DNA from: Chersky-840 sp963764205
GTDB taxonomy: Bacteria > Actinomycetota > Acidimicrobiia > Acidimicrobiales > UBA8190
Direction: 5' to 3'
Length of the DNA stretch: 64,000 bases
Assembly (NCBI GenBank): GCA_963764205.1
Contig: CAVXRN010000003.1
Span: forward strand, 62,001 to 126,000
Shown here piece by piece: positions 51,039 through 59,667 of the stretch. The position numbers and the translations under genes were made by a program. The notes beneath the pieces are model-generated. The model saw only the letters and a program-made list of their open reading frames with translations, made no database searches and was not told the origin of the DNA. Within the stretch, counting starts at the first letter, position 1, and every line of letters starts with the position of its first letter.

Positions 51039-52807
51039 ATGAACCCACCAGCGCGAGCGCAGCCTGTGACCCGAGCCGCGCACAGGGCCCACCGGCCCCG
51101 GCATGCCGCTCCCGGCCACCTGCAGATCCGTCCGCTGTTCGCCTGTCTCGCGTCACTCTCGCTGGTGGCGGCAGCAGCGACCCTGGGCTCGCTCGGTGCC
51201 GGCGGTGCCGATGCCGCCAGCGTGAGCGGCGCCGTCAGTGCAGGCGCAGACGGTGCCGTGGGCGGGAACGTGTCGATCGTGCAGGGGATGACCCAAGGCG
51301 CAGCCGGGGCGCCGAGCGCGGCGACCCTCCCCGCGGCCACCGCGCCCCGGCCCCCGCGCCACCCTCGCTCGACAGTGCCCCGGCGCTGCGTCCCCACGAG
51401 ATCTTCGGCTTCGCCGGGTATTGGGCCCTCGCCGGTTCGTCGGGATTCAACCTGGCCGGGCTCACGACACTGGCGTACTTCAGCGTCGACGTGGGGGGCG
51501 ACGCCACGGTCCAGCAGAGCGGACCGGGATGGGTCGGCTATCAGAGCCAGGCCCTGGCCGACCTCGTCACCCGGGCGCACGCGTCGGGCGATCGCGTGGT
51601 GTTGACGGCGTCGTGCTTCGACCAGTCGGCACTCGACAAGATGGCCGCCGATCCCACTGCGGGCCCGCGCCTGGCCGCCGAGCTCGTGCAGCTGGTCGGG
51701 GCGAAGAACCTGGACGGGGTGAACCTCGACTTCGAGGGCAAGGGGAGCAAGGACCAGGCCGGTCTCGACGCCCTCGTGGCGGCCGTGTCGAGCGCGGTGC
51801 ACCATGCCAACCCGCATTGGCAGATGACGATGGACACCTACGCGTCCGCCGCGGGTGACCCGACCGGCTTCTACGACATCGCGGGCCTCGCGCCCAACGT
51901 CGACGCCTTCTTCGTGATGGCCTACGACATGAACAACAAGGCGGTGCCGTCCCCCACCGCGCCGCTCACCGGTGCCGGGTTCACCGACCTCGCGGCCCTG
52001 CAGCAGTACACGGCGGTGGTCCCTCCGTCCAAGGTGATCCTGGGCGTGCCGTACTACGGCTACGACTGGCCCACCGCCGGGCCGGGACTGGGCGACCCCG
52101 CCACCGGGCCCGCCACGGCGTTGCACTACTCCCAGATCGTGGCGGCCGGCGGCCACGTCTACTGGGATCCGACGACACAGACCCCCTGGACCTCGTACCA
52201 GGTGGGGTCGCAGTGGCACCAGACCTTCTTCGACAACCCGACGTCGCTGGCGCTCAAGGCCGAGCTGGCCAACACGTACCACATCGCCGGGCTCGGTATC
52301 TGGGCGTTGGGCATGGAAGGTGACACTCCCGCCATGCAGGCGGCGCTGCAGGGATCCGCCCCGGTGGTGAAGGGCCTCAAACCGGGACCGACGGGGAGCG
52401 CCACCACGACCACCACGGCACCGGTCACGTATCGCTACACCGGGACGTGGGACGGCACGCCGGTGACGCTCAATCTCGTCGACGCGGCCACACTGGCCGG
52501 CGCCGCGTCGGTCCCGACGGCTGCGCCGCTGACCGGTTTCGCCACCAATGACCCCTCGCGGTCGTGTCTGGGCACGCTCGCGTCGCTCCCCGTGGCCACA
52601 CTCGTGGGCTCTCCGGGCATCGGGGTGGTCACGACCGCGCCACCCGCCCAGTGCGCCGCGGGAACCTGGGAGTTCACCCTTCCCGACCTGCCCGGCGACG
52701 TGTCTTCGCCCAGCACGACCACCACCACAGCCGTCGAGCCGACCTCGACCACCACGACGACGGTGACAACGTCGTCGACGTCGTCGACGACCACGACTAC
52801 CTCGTGA
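51039..52807 (+). CDS. Secreted GH18-like glycoside hydrolase, frameshift in linker
   Basis: ATG 51039 starts a signal region (RPLFACLASLSLVAAAATLG) and a Gly/Ala linker. In a different frame, from about 51350 on, the catalytic domain follows: HEIFGFAGYWALAGSSGFNL, LDGVNLDFEGKGSKDQ (the GH18 DGxDxDxE site, here with Asn for the first inner Asp, Glu kept), FFVMAYDMNN and GLGIWALGMEGD. A ~150-residue domain and a Thr/Ser-rich tail end the protein. A one-base indel in the GC-rich linker near 51335-51360 would join the parts; otherwise the signal and enzyme are separated. Chitin or peptidoglycan-type beta-glycan hydrolysis is the family role. Confidence 0.78.
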
Positions 52808-52820
52808 CACTGTGGCCGGC

Positions 52821-54386
52821 TCACACCACCCGGGTGTCGTGGCCCTCCCAATAGCGTTCTTTCAGCAGCCGTTTGTAGAGCTTGCCGTTGGGATCACGGG
52901 GTAGCTCGGCGACGAAGTCCACGGTGCGCGGACACTTGTAGGGCGCGAGCTGCTCCCGACAGACCGAGATCAGCTGGGCTTCGACGTCGGGCCCGGCCGT
53001 CGAGGGGTCGACCAGCTCGATAACGGCCTTCACGGCCTCGCCCATTTCCGGGTCGGGCACACCGATGACCGCCACGTCTGCAACCCGCGGGTCGCCGGCG
53101 AGGACGTTCTCGGCTTCCTGGGGGTAGATGTTCACACCCCCGGCGATGATCATGTGCGCCACGCGGTCGGTGAGATACAGATACCCGTCCTCGTCGAGCA
53201 TCCCGATGTCCCCCAGGGTGCGCCAGCCGCGGGCATTGACCATCGACGCCGTGGCGGAAGCGTCGTTGTGGTATTCGAACGGTCGTCCGCCCTCGAAGTA
53301 CACGACGCCTTCGTGCCCGGGGCCCAGCTCCTCGCCCGCAGGGCCCACCACGTGAGCGGGCGAGAGGGGCCGGCCGACCGACCCCGGATGCGACAGCCAC
53401 TCGGTGGCCGTGATCCACGTCGACCCGATGTCCTCGGTGCCGGCGTAGTACTCGTCGATGATCGGACCCCACCACTCGATCATCTGGCGTTTGACCGCCA
53501 CCGGGCACGGTGCCGCCGCGTGCACGACGGACCTGAGGCTCGAGATGTCATACCGGCCGCGCTCGGCCTCGGGAAGGCGCAGCATGCGGACGAACATGGT
53601 GGGGACGAATTGGGCGTGGGTGACTCGGTGCCGCTCGATGAGCTCGAGGCATTGCGCCGGGTCGAAGCGCTCCATGACCACGACCGTCGCGCCCAGGCGG
53701 AGCATCGACATGCTGTAGACGAGAGGAGCGGAGTGGTAGAGCGGTGCGGGAGAGAGGTAGACCGAGTCGGCCCCCGCTCCACGGCCCAGGCCGAGCGCGA
53801 TCTGAACCGGCGCGGCCGCCGCGTCCCCCATCGGGGTGTTCGGGAGCTCCTTGCGGACACCTTTGGGACGGCCCGTGGTTCCCGACGAGTACAACATCTC
53901 CCGCCCCTCGGACTCGTCGGGCAGCGGCGTCGGCGCGAACGCGGCGACGGCGGTCCCGTACTCACTGAAACCCGCGAGCCCACCTCCGACCGACAACCGC
54001 ACCGTGACCCGGGACAGGTCGAGGTGCGACACGACGTCGGCCATGGCCGGAGTCGTCACCAGCGCGGTGGCGCCGCAGTCGTCGAGGATGTACTGCACCT
54101 CCGCGCTGCGCAAGTGGCGGTTGAGCGCGGTGTAGTACAGGCCCGAGCGCTGGGCCGCCCACGCCACCTCGAGGTACGCCGCGCAATTCTCCATGAGGAT
54201 GGCGATGTGATCGCCGGGCCCGAAGCCTGCGTGGCGCAGCAGAGCCGCCAGACGGTTGGAGTTCTCGTCGAGCTCCCGGTACGACAGGCTCGCCCCGGAG
54301 GCCATGATCACCGCAGCTGCCTCGGGGCGTTCCCGGGCGCGCGTGGCCAGGTCGAGGGGGAGCGGCGGATCGGGGATCTGGCTCAT
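52821..54386 (-). CDS. Acyl-CoA synthetase (AMP-forming)
   Basis: A 521-residue ANL-superfamily ligase. It has YSSGTTGRPKGVRKEL (P-loop), DEYYAGTEDIGSTW (A5-like motif), GDIGMLDEDGYLYLTDR (A7/A8) and PRDPNGKLYKRLLKER (A10 with the catalytic Lys). It activates a carboxylic acid to its acyl-CoA via an acyl-AMP. The substrate could be a fatty or steroid acid by analogy with actinobacterial FadD proteins. ATG 54386 gives MSQIPDPPLPLDLATRARE; an upstream ATG at 54395 is possible. Confidence 0.92.
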   Translation of the reverse strand: MSQIPDPPLPLDLATRARERPEAAAVIMASGASLSYRELDENSNRLAALLRHAGFGPGDHIAILMENCAAYLEVAWAAQRSGLYYTALNRHLRSAEVQYILDDCGATALVTTPAMADVVSHLDLSRVTVRLSVGGGLAGFSEYGTAVAAFAPTPLPDESEGREMLYSSGTTGRPKGVRKELPNTPMGDAAAAPVQIALGLGRGAGADSVYLSPAPLYHSAPLVYSMSMLRLGATVVVMERFDPAQCLELIERHRVTHAQFVPTMFVRMLRLPEAERGRYDISSLRSVVHAAAPCPVAVKRQMIEWWGPIIDEYYAGTEDIGSTWITATEWLSHPGSVGRPLSPAHVVGPAGEELGPGHEGVVYFEGGRPFEYHNDASATASMVNARGWRTLGDIGMLDEDGYLYLTDRVAHMIIAGGVNIYPQEAENVLAGDPRVADVAVIGVPDPEMGEAVKAVIELVDPSTAGPDVEAQLISVCREQLAPYKCPRTVDFVAELPRDPNGKLYKRLLKERYWEGHDTRVV

Positions 54387-54565
54387 TGCCGGCACGGTCC
54401 TTGCACACGCCGATTCTTGCCGATACCGCTGGGCCCGCGCCGGTCCCGACCGGTACGGCTCAGCTTCGACCGGCCGATTCCAGGTGCGTGGGCCCGGAGT
54501 TGGAATCGGGGCTCAATTACGACTCGCGTCGTGCCCGGACCCCGTTGGTCGCCGAAGCCGCGCCG

Positions 54566-55360
54566 ATGACCGGGTACGCATTCTCCGGAGACAAGCGCGA
54601 ACCGGCCGACGAATCTCGTGCTCGGGCCTCGAGCTTGGGGCACGTGCCGTCAGGCCCATGGGCGTTCGATGACGCGGTGACTGCGGTCTTCGAGGACATG
54701 CTGCAACGCTCCATTCCGCAGTACGACGTCATCCGCGGCACCGTGCACCTCCTCGCACGCGATTTCGTCCGTAGCGGGAAGGTCGTCGTCGACCTCGGCG
54801 CGAGCTCGGGAGAAGGGATTGCCCCGCTCGTCGACGAGGAGAGTCACCGAGCGGTCGGAGAACGGGCCCGCTTCGTCGCCATCGAGTGCTCGCCGGCCAT
54901 GCTCAAGGTGCTGCACCAACGGTTCGCTCCGCTCGACGACGACCGCCTGGTCACCGTCATGGACCATGACCTTCGTCGAGGCCTACCCGACCTGGGCGAA
55001 AAGGCCTCACTGGTCCTGTCCGTGCTCACGCTGCAATTCGTCCCGATGGAGTACCGCCAACAGGTGATCCGGTCGGCCTACGAGGCACTCGCCCCTGGCG
55101 GGGCGATGATCCTGGTGGAGAAGGTGCTCGGCTCCAGCGCGGCGCTCGACACGCAGTTCGTCAGCCACTACCTGCACACCAAGATGAGCAACGGCTACTC
55201 GGCCGAGGAAGTCGACCGGAAGCGCCTGTCGCTCGAAGGCGTCCTGGTCCCGGTGACGGCCCGGTGGAACGAGGAGATGCTGCAGCACGCAGGCTTCTCC
55301 GAGATCGACTGTTTCTGGCGCTGGCTCAACTTTGCCGGATGGCTCGCGCTCAAGAACTGA
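54566..55360 (+). CDS. CmoA-like SAM-dependent methyltransferase
   Basis: A 264-residue protein resembling CmoA (carboxy-S-adenosylmethionine synthase). It has AFDDAVTAVFEDMLQRSIPQ, KVVVDLGASSGEGIAPL (SAM motif I), LSVLTLQFVPMEYRQQVI, MILVEKVLGSSAALD and the end EIDCFWRWLNFAGWLALKN. CmoA itself makes the cofactor for tRNA wobble uridine modification with CmoB, which is not seen here, so this may be an ordinary methyltransferase of related origin. ATG 54566 is the last start before the conserved block. It overlaps the next gene by 22 bases. Confidence 0.8.
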   Translation: MTGYAFSGDKREPADESRARASSLGHVPSGPWAFDDAVTAVFEDMLQRSIPQYDVIRGTVHLLARDFVRSGKVVVDLGASSGEGIAPLVDEESHRAVGERARFVAIECSPAMLKVLHQRFAPLDDDRLVTVMDHDLRRGLPDLGEKASLVLSVLTLQFVPMEYRQQVIRSAYEALAPGGAMILVEKVLGSSAALDTQFVSHYLHTKMSNGYSAEEVDRKRLSLEGVLVPVTARWNEEMLQHAGFSEIDCFWRWLNFAGWLALKN

Positions 55361-56172
55361 CCTCTCCGGCGGACGACGGCAACCGCCGCACGTACCGCCG
55401 GCGCGACACCGTCGATCTGATCCGGCGCCGGACGGGCTGGATCGACACAGGCGAACGAATCCTGATCAACAAGGTGGCGGACGAGGTCCGGGCTCGGCCG
55501 ATCCTCGATCTCGGCGTGGGTGGAGGACGTACCGCCTGGATGCTGAGGCCGCTCTCGTCCGACTACGTGGCCGTCGACTACTCACCCGAGATGGTAGAGG
55601 CGTGTCGCCGCGAGTTTCCCGGGATCGATGTCAGAGAGGGTGACGCCAGAGATCTCTCGATGTTCGACGATGGCTCCTTCGCACTCGTGTTCTTCAGCTT
55701 CAACGGCATCGACGTCCTCGACCACCGAGGCCGACTGACGACGATCGCCGAGATGCACCGGGTCCTTCGGCCCGGTGGTGTGCTGCTCTACTCCACCGGG
55801 AACAAGAACGGGACGATGTACGGTCGTCGACCGTGGACGCGCGGTCGGACGCGCGGAGCCGAGCGCGTCCGGTTCGCCCTCAAGCTTCCCTTGTCGATGC
55901 CCCGCTACTGGCGGACGTATCGGAACTGGTGGCACAAGCGACGCTCGGCCGAGGACCACGGGTCGTGGGCCATCTGCACCTCGCGGGCCTATGAGTTCCA
56001 GATCGTGGCGCATTGGACGCTTCCCTCCACCGAGCGCCAGGCACTCGAGGCAGCCGGGTTCGCCGTGGAGGAGACCCTCGCCTACGACGGCGGGCCCGTC
56101 ACGGACGACTCCACCACCACGCCGTACTTCTACGTGCTCGCCCGGAAGGCGGCACCGGCCCCGTCCGCCTGA
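55339..56172 (+). CDS. SAM-dependent methyltransferase (class I)
   Basis: A 277-residue Rossmann methyltransferase with PILDLGVGGGRTAWMLRPLS (motif I), YVAVDYSPEMVEACRREFPG, GDARDLSMFDDGSFALVFFSFN and MHRVLRPGGVLLYSTGNKNG. The second half has Arg/Trp-rich helices (YWRTYRNWWHKRR) of unknown role. The start at 55339 lies inside the 3' end of the CmoA-like gene, so the two are probably translated together. The substrate is unknown. Confidence 0.82.
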   Translation: MARAQELTSPADDGNRRTYRRRDTVDLIRRRTGWIDTGERILINKVADEVRARPILDLGVGGGRTAWMLRPLSSDYVAVDYSPEMVEACRREFPGIDVREGDARDLSMFDDGSFALVFFSFNGIDVLDHRGRLTTIAEMHRVLRPGGVLLYSTGNKNGTMYGRRPWTRGRTRGAERVRFALKLPLSMPRYWRTYRNWWHKRRSAEDHGSWAICTSRAYEFQIVAHWTLPSTERQALEAAGFAVEETLAYDGGPVTDDSTTTPYFYVLARKAAPAPSA

Positions 56173-56181
56173 CGCTCCCGT

Positions 56182-56208
56182 CGATTCGGTCGATCCGGTC
56201 GATCCGGT
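56182..56208. repeat. 9-bp tandem repeat after methyltransferase stop
   Basis: CGATTCGGT, CGATCCGGT and CGATCCGGT are adjoining, 9 bases after the stop codon; related CGATCCGATCC sequence continues to about 56240. Confidence 0.8.
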
Positions 56209-56320
56209 CGCGGCCCGTCGATCCGATCCATCCGGTCGAACCGGGATACGGCCTCACCCCAGGGACCGCCTTGTCCGAAACCCGCTAGCCAGCGGTCCCG
56301 GCCTCGGGAATGATGGCGTC

Positions 56321-57808
56321 GTGATCGAGGACTTCGAGCGGTGCTACCGGGCCGTGTCGGCTCGCGACGCCCGGTTCGACGGGTGGTTCGTCACCGCCGT
56401 GACCTCGACGCACATCTACTGCCGGCCGAGTTGTCCGGCCCGCACGCCGGCACCACGCAACGTCCGCTTCTATCCGAGCTCTGCTGCCGCGCATCGAGCA
56501 GGGTTCCGCGCCTGCAAACGCTGTCGACCCGACGCGTCTCCCGGCTCGCCGGAATGGAACGTACGCCAGGACGTCGTGGCACGTGCCATGCGGATGATCG
56601 GTGAAGGGGTGGTCGACCGCGACGGTGTCGAAGGGTTGGCCGGCCGGCTCGGCTACAGCCCCAGGCAGCTCAACCGGCTTCTCGTGCACGAGGTGGGGGC
56701 CGGCCCGCTCGCCCTGGCTCGAGCCCAACGAGCCCAGACCGCCCGTGTGCTGGTGGAAACCACCGATCTCCCGCTCACGGCCGTGGCGTTCGCCGCTGGT
56801 TTCGCCAGTGTCCGGCAGTTCAACGACACCATCCGCCAGGTCTTTGCGTGCACGCCGACGGAGTTGCGTCGCGCCCGAAGGCAGGGGGCGAGCCCGTCGC
56901 CCGACACCCTCAGCCTGCGCCTCGCCCACCGGCTCCCCTACGACGGTCCCGGCATCTTGGCATTCCTCACGCACCGGGCCATCCCGGGCGTCGAGATCGG
57001 TGCGCCGAGGCTCTTCGCGCGGACCCTCACGCTCCCCCACGGAAGCGGCACCGTCGAGCTCGTTCCCGAAGACGAGCATGTCCGCGCCCGACTCCGGCTC
57101 GACGACCTCAGGGACCTGACCTCCGCCGTGCAGCGGTGCCGGCACCTGCTCGACCTGGACGCCGACCCAGTAGCGGTGGCCGAGCACCTGGACACCGATG
57201 CCCTGATCGGGCCCATGGCTCGACGCGTGCCCGGACTCCGCGTCCCGGGAACCGTGGATCCCCACGAGCTCGCGTTGCGTGCGGTCATCGGGCAGCAGGT
57301 GTCGGTGGCGAGCGCTCGTAGCATCCTGGGCCGGCTCGTCGTCGAGTACGGCTCCCCCTTGGCGTCGCCCCACACGTTCGTTTCGGGGACCACAACCTCC
57401 ACCCTCACCCACCGCTTCCCCGACATGGCGACGATCGCCGCCGTGGACCCTCAGCGCCTCCCCATGCCACTGCGCCGCGCCCGGACTCTGGTGACGATGG
57501 CAGAGGCGCTCGCGACCGGCGCGCTGGTGCTCGACGTCGGCACCGACGCCGAGGAGGCACGCTCGACATTGCGCACCCTTCCGGGCATCGGTGAATGGAC
57601 CGCCGACTACATCGCCATGCGCGGCCTCGGGCATCCCGACGTCATGCTCTGCGGCGACCTCGGCGTGCACCACGCCATCGCCGGGCTGGGACAGCGCACG
57701 ACACCGACGGCCGTCGACGAGCTTGCTCGCCGATGGCGCCCGTGGCGCTCCTACGCCACCCTCCATCTCTGGGGAGTGCGCACCGACGAAAGAGCGTGGG
57801 CCTCGTGA
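56321..57808 (+). CDS. Ada-AlkA type regulator/3-methyladenine DNA glycosylase fusion
   Basis: A 495-residue three-part protein. The Ada zinc domain has THIYCRPSCPARTPAPRNVRFY and FRACKRCRPDASPG (four Cys, one of them the methyl-phosphotriester acceptor in Ada). An AraC-type HTH domain follows (LAGRLGYSPRQLNRLLVHEV, AFAAGFASVRQFNDTIRQVF). Last is an AlkA glycosylase with VIGQQVSVASARSILGRL, the helix-hairpin-helix LPGIGEWTADYIAMRGLG and the catalytic Asp region GDLGV. It senses alkylated DNA, activates transcription and excises alkylated bases. GTG 56321 is used as no in-frame ATG is near. Its stop overlaps the methyltransferase gene. Confidence 0.92.
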   Translation: MIEDFERCYRAVSARDARFDGWFVTAVTSTHIYCRPSCPARTPAPRNVRFYPSSAAAHRAGFRACKRCRPDASPGSPEWNVRQDVVARAMRMIGEGVVDRDGVEGLAGRLGYSPRQLNRLLVHEVGAGPLALARAQRAQTARVLVETTDLPLTAVAFAAGFASVRQFNDTIRQVFACTPTELRRARRQGASPSPDTLSLRLAHRLPYDGPGILAFLTHRAIPGVEIGAPRLFARTLTLPHGSGTVELVPEDEHVRARLRLDDLRDLTSAVQRCRHLLDLDADPVAVAEHLDTDALIGPMARRVPGLRVPGTVDPHELALRAVIGQQVSVASARSILGRLVVEYGSPLASPHTFVSGTTTSTLTHRFPDMATIAAVDPQRLPMPLRRARTLVTMAEALATGALVLDVGTDAEEARSTLRTLPGIGEWTADYIAMRGLGHPDVMLCGDLGVHHAIAGLGQRTTPTAVDELARRWRPWRSYATLHLWGVRTDERAWAS

Positions 57809-58539
57809 GGGAGCTGGCCCGGATGGTGGACAGCCCTCTGGGCCCCCTGTGTCTGAGCGCGGACGGGTCGGGGCGCGTGACCGGGCTCTGCATCGGAGCG
57901 GGACCGCACGCAGCCGCACTCGACCGTTCCGGCCATGGCGGAGCCGCAACCGGGCATGAAGCCGGGCATGAAGCCGGGCACGCGCTCGACGCCGCCGCGA
58001 CACAGCTCGACGAGTACTTCAGCGGCGCGCGCCGGTACTTCGACATCCCGATGGCGATGGCCGGCTCCCCCTTCCAACACCAGGTGTGGGCCGCATTGCA
58101 AGAGATCCCGTACGGGAGCACGGTGAGCTATGGGCAATTGGCGACGCAGCTGGGCCGCAACGGTGCGGCTCGTGCCGTCGGCCACGCGAATGCTCGAAAC
58201 CCGATCCCGATCATCGTGCCGTGTCACCGGGTCGTGGGCTCGTCGGGTCAGCTCACCGGCTACGGCGGCGGCCTTCTCGCCAAGCAACGCCTCCTCGACC
58301 TCGAGACGCTCCGGTCTCCCGTCGACGGTGGGCAGACGGTGAACAGGATCGTCCGGAGTCAATCCCCCTTGCGCGACCCGAGGTTCTCGGTCTCTCGCAC
58401 CGCCATCGCCGTTCCCCACACACCGAGCGCCGTGCCGGCGACGGCCACGGCGATGAGCACGGTCACGACAACGCCACCGGTGCCGTGTTCGAAGTCCATG
58501 GCGACAATGGCCGCAACGAACAACATCACAACGGCATAG
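57805..58539 (+). CDS. ogt: Methylated-DNA-protein cysteine methyltransferase
   Basis: A 244-residue O6-alkylguanine-DNA alkyltransferase. It has SPFQHQVWAALQEIPYGSTVSYGQLA (DNA-binding helix and Arg finger region), AVGHANARNPIPIIVPCHRVVGSSG (active Cys in PCHR) and LAKQRLLDLE. It transfers alkyl groups from DNA to its own Cys. GTG 57805 overlaps the Ada-AlkA stop, an alkylation-repair operon. A GHEAGHEAGH insert comes from a 12-bp repeat. About 65 unusual residues follow the normal end and are antisense to the 58359-58616 gene, so an early stop may have been lost by an indel near 58330. Confidence 0.88.
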   Translation: MRELARMVDSPLGPLCLSADGSGRVTGLCIGAGPHAAALDRSGHGGAATGHEAGHEAGHALDAAATQLDEYFSGARRYFDIPMAMAGSPFQHQVWAALQEIPYGSTVSYGQLATQLGRNGAARAVGHANARNPIPIIVPCHRVVGSSGQLTGYGGGLLAKQRLLDLETLRSPVDGGQTVNRIVRSQSPLRDPRFSVSRTAIAVPHTPSAVPATATAMSTVTTTPPVPCSKSMATMAATNNITTA

Positions 58540-58616
58540 ACATACACACGGGGTCTGACGGTCCGGCGTGCAGGCTCGGGCGCAGAGGCGATCGGCCTCG
58601 AATCCACCATCGACAT
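58359..58616 (-). CDS. Small two-helix membrane protein
   Basis: An 85-residue protein. MSMVDSRPIASAPEPARRTV is followed by two membrane helices (VYVYAVVMLFVAAIVAMDF and VVVTVLIAVAVAGTALGVWG) and the tail VRETENLGSRKGD. The hydrophobic pattern is convincing, whereas the opposite strand (3' end of ogt) codes for low-complexity sequence. The start could also be 58610, or a longer frame from 58706. Function unknown. Confidence 0.55.
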   Translation of the reverse strand: MSMVDSRPIASAPEPARRTVRPRVYVYAVVMLFVAAIVAMDFEHGTGGVVVTVLIAVAVAGTALGVWGTAMAVRETENLGSRKGD

Positions 58617-58802
58617 TGCCCTTGGTATCGGCCGTTGTGCCGAACGACTGAAGACGGCACCGCTGCAATCGTGCGCTCGTGCCTCGCCCGCCACACGACT
58701 CGACACCGACCATCGACACTGCGTGGGTTCTGCTCACACACAGTGAGGCTCGATCTCGGGACGCGCTCGCACCTCGGGAGACCGAGCGCGACGGTGGCGT
58801 CG

Positions 58803-59213
58803 ATGGCAGTATGCGTGACCGTGGAGTACTTGGCTGTGTCCCAGATGCCGCGCCGCTGGTCGAGGAAGCTCCAAGGAACGCTGCTCGGGCGAGCGTGCAA
58901 ACTGCCCAGAGCCTGGCACGCCGTGCCCGCCCATGGCGCGGCGGCGGCGGCGTTGTGCGGGTTTCGGTACACGCGGGAGCCGCATCGCACCTGGACGCAG
59001 ACGATGGTCCCGAGGCGCTGTCCCAAGTGTCAACGCCTCATCGACGAGCTTCGAGCGAGGGCCAACGACCCGTTGGTGAACCCACTGTGGGCGGTGCCGG
59101 CACCGGAGGCCGACGAGCACGACGACGGCGTCGCTGCGGTCACCGGCACCACGCTGCCAACGGCAGAGCTCGGCGCTGAGTTCGCACGACGCGGAGTGGC
59201 CCGCGCCACTTGA
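58803..59213 (+). CDS. Uncharacterised protein with CxxC zinc-ribbon-like motif
   Basis: A 136-residue protein from ATG 58803. It has HAVPAHGAAAAALCGFRYTR and WTQTMVPRRCPKCQRLIDEL. The three Cys and nearby His could bind a metal. The rest is charged, ending AEFARRGVARAT. Similar short actinobacterial proteins with an LCG...W...CPxC pattern exist without known role. Confidence 0.55.
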   Translation: MAVCVTVEYLAVSQMPRRWSRKLQGTLLGRACKLPRAWHAVPAHGAAAAALCGFRYTREPHRTWTQTMVPRRCPKCQRLIDELRARANDPLVNPLWAVPAPEADEHDDGVAAVTGTTLPTAELGAEFARRGVARAT

Positions 59214-59380
59214 GGGTGCCGGAACGAGATCGGTGTATCGGTGTTACCCCGGCACCGTTGATTTCAAGGAAAACGCACCGCGTGGCCACTTTGTCATTGA
59301 TGCGCGCTGAGAGCGTTTGCTTTGTGCGTGGCGCCGCCCTCTCCGTCAAGGAAAGCGTCAAAAGCGCCGACGATCTCCAT

Positions 59381-59662
59381 ATGACCAATTCTCAGTTGAA
59401 GACGCGACCGAGCACCTCCTACCGCATCGACGGGCAGCGTCCCGAGGTGGAAGCCCATCGGGGCGAGATCGCAGCGGTGGTGGTCGAGCGCACCGACGGC
59501 ACCTGCACCGTGCTGTGGGCGGGGATCTGGCGCACCTTCAACAGCCGGCCCGAGGAGTGGGAGACACGCCGCGAGGCCATGAACGCGGTCGACACCGTCG
59601 TGGGCGAGATCCTGATCTGGAACGAGATGGCGCCGCACACCTGGGCGGCGCGCGCCGCGTAG
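59381..59662 (+). CDS. Uncharacterised small protein (93 aa)
   Basis: The frame from ATG 59381 encodes YRIDGQRPEVEAHRGEIAAV, CTVLWAGIWRTFNSRPEEWE and AVDTVVGEILIWNEMAPHTW. It looks like a compact alpha/beta domain, rich in Trp, with no signal or membrane segment. An extended frame begins at 59210 but its sequence is not protein-like. It converges on the phosphotransferase gene with 5 bases between. Function unknown. Confidence 0.5.
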   Translation: MTNSQLKTRPSTSYRIDGQRPEVEAHRGEIAAVVVERTDGTCTVLWAGIWRTFNSRPEEWETRREAMNAVDTVVGEILIWNEMAPHTWAARAA

Positions 59663-59667
59663 AGCAC

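Noticed and set aside
49059..51605. An 848-codon open frame opposite the repeat-protein gene
   Set aside because: It mirrors the tandem repeat of the minus-strand gene and has the composition of an antisense frame; the minus-strand gene has a signal peptide and recognisable repeats. Only its last part (from 51039) contributes the GH18 signal region.
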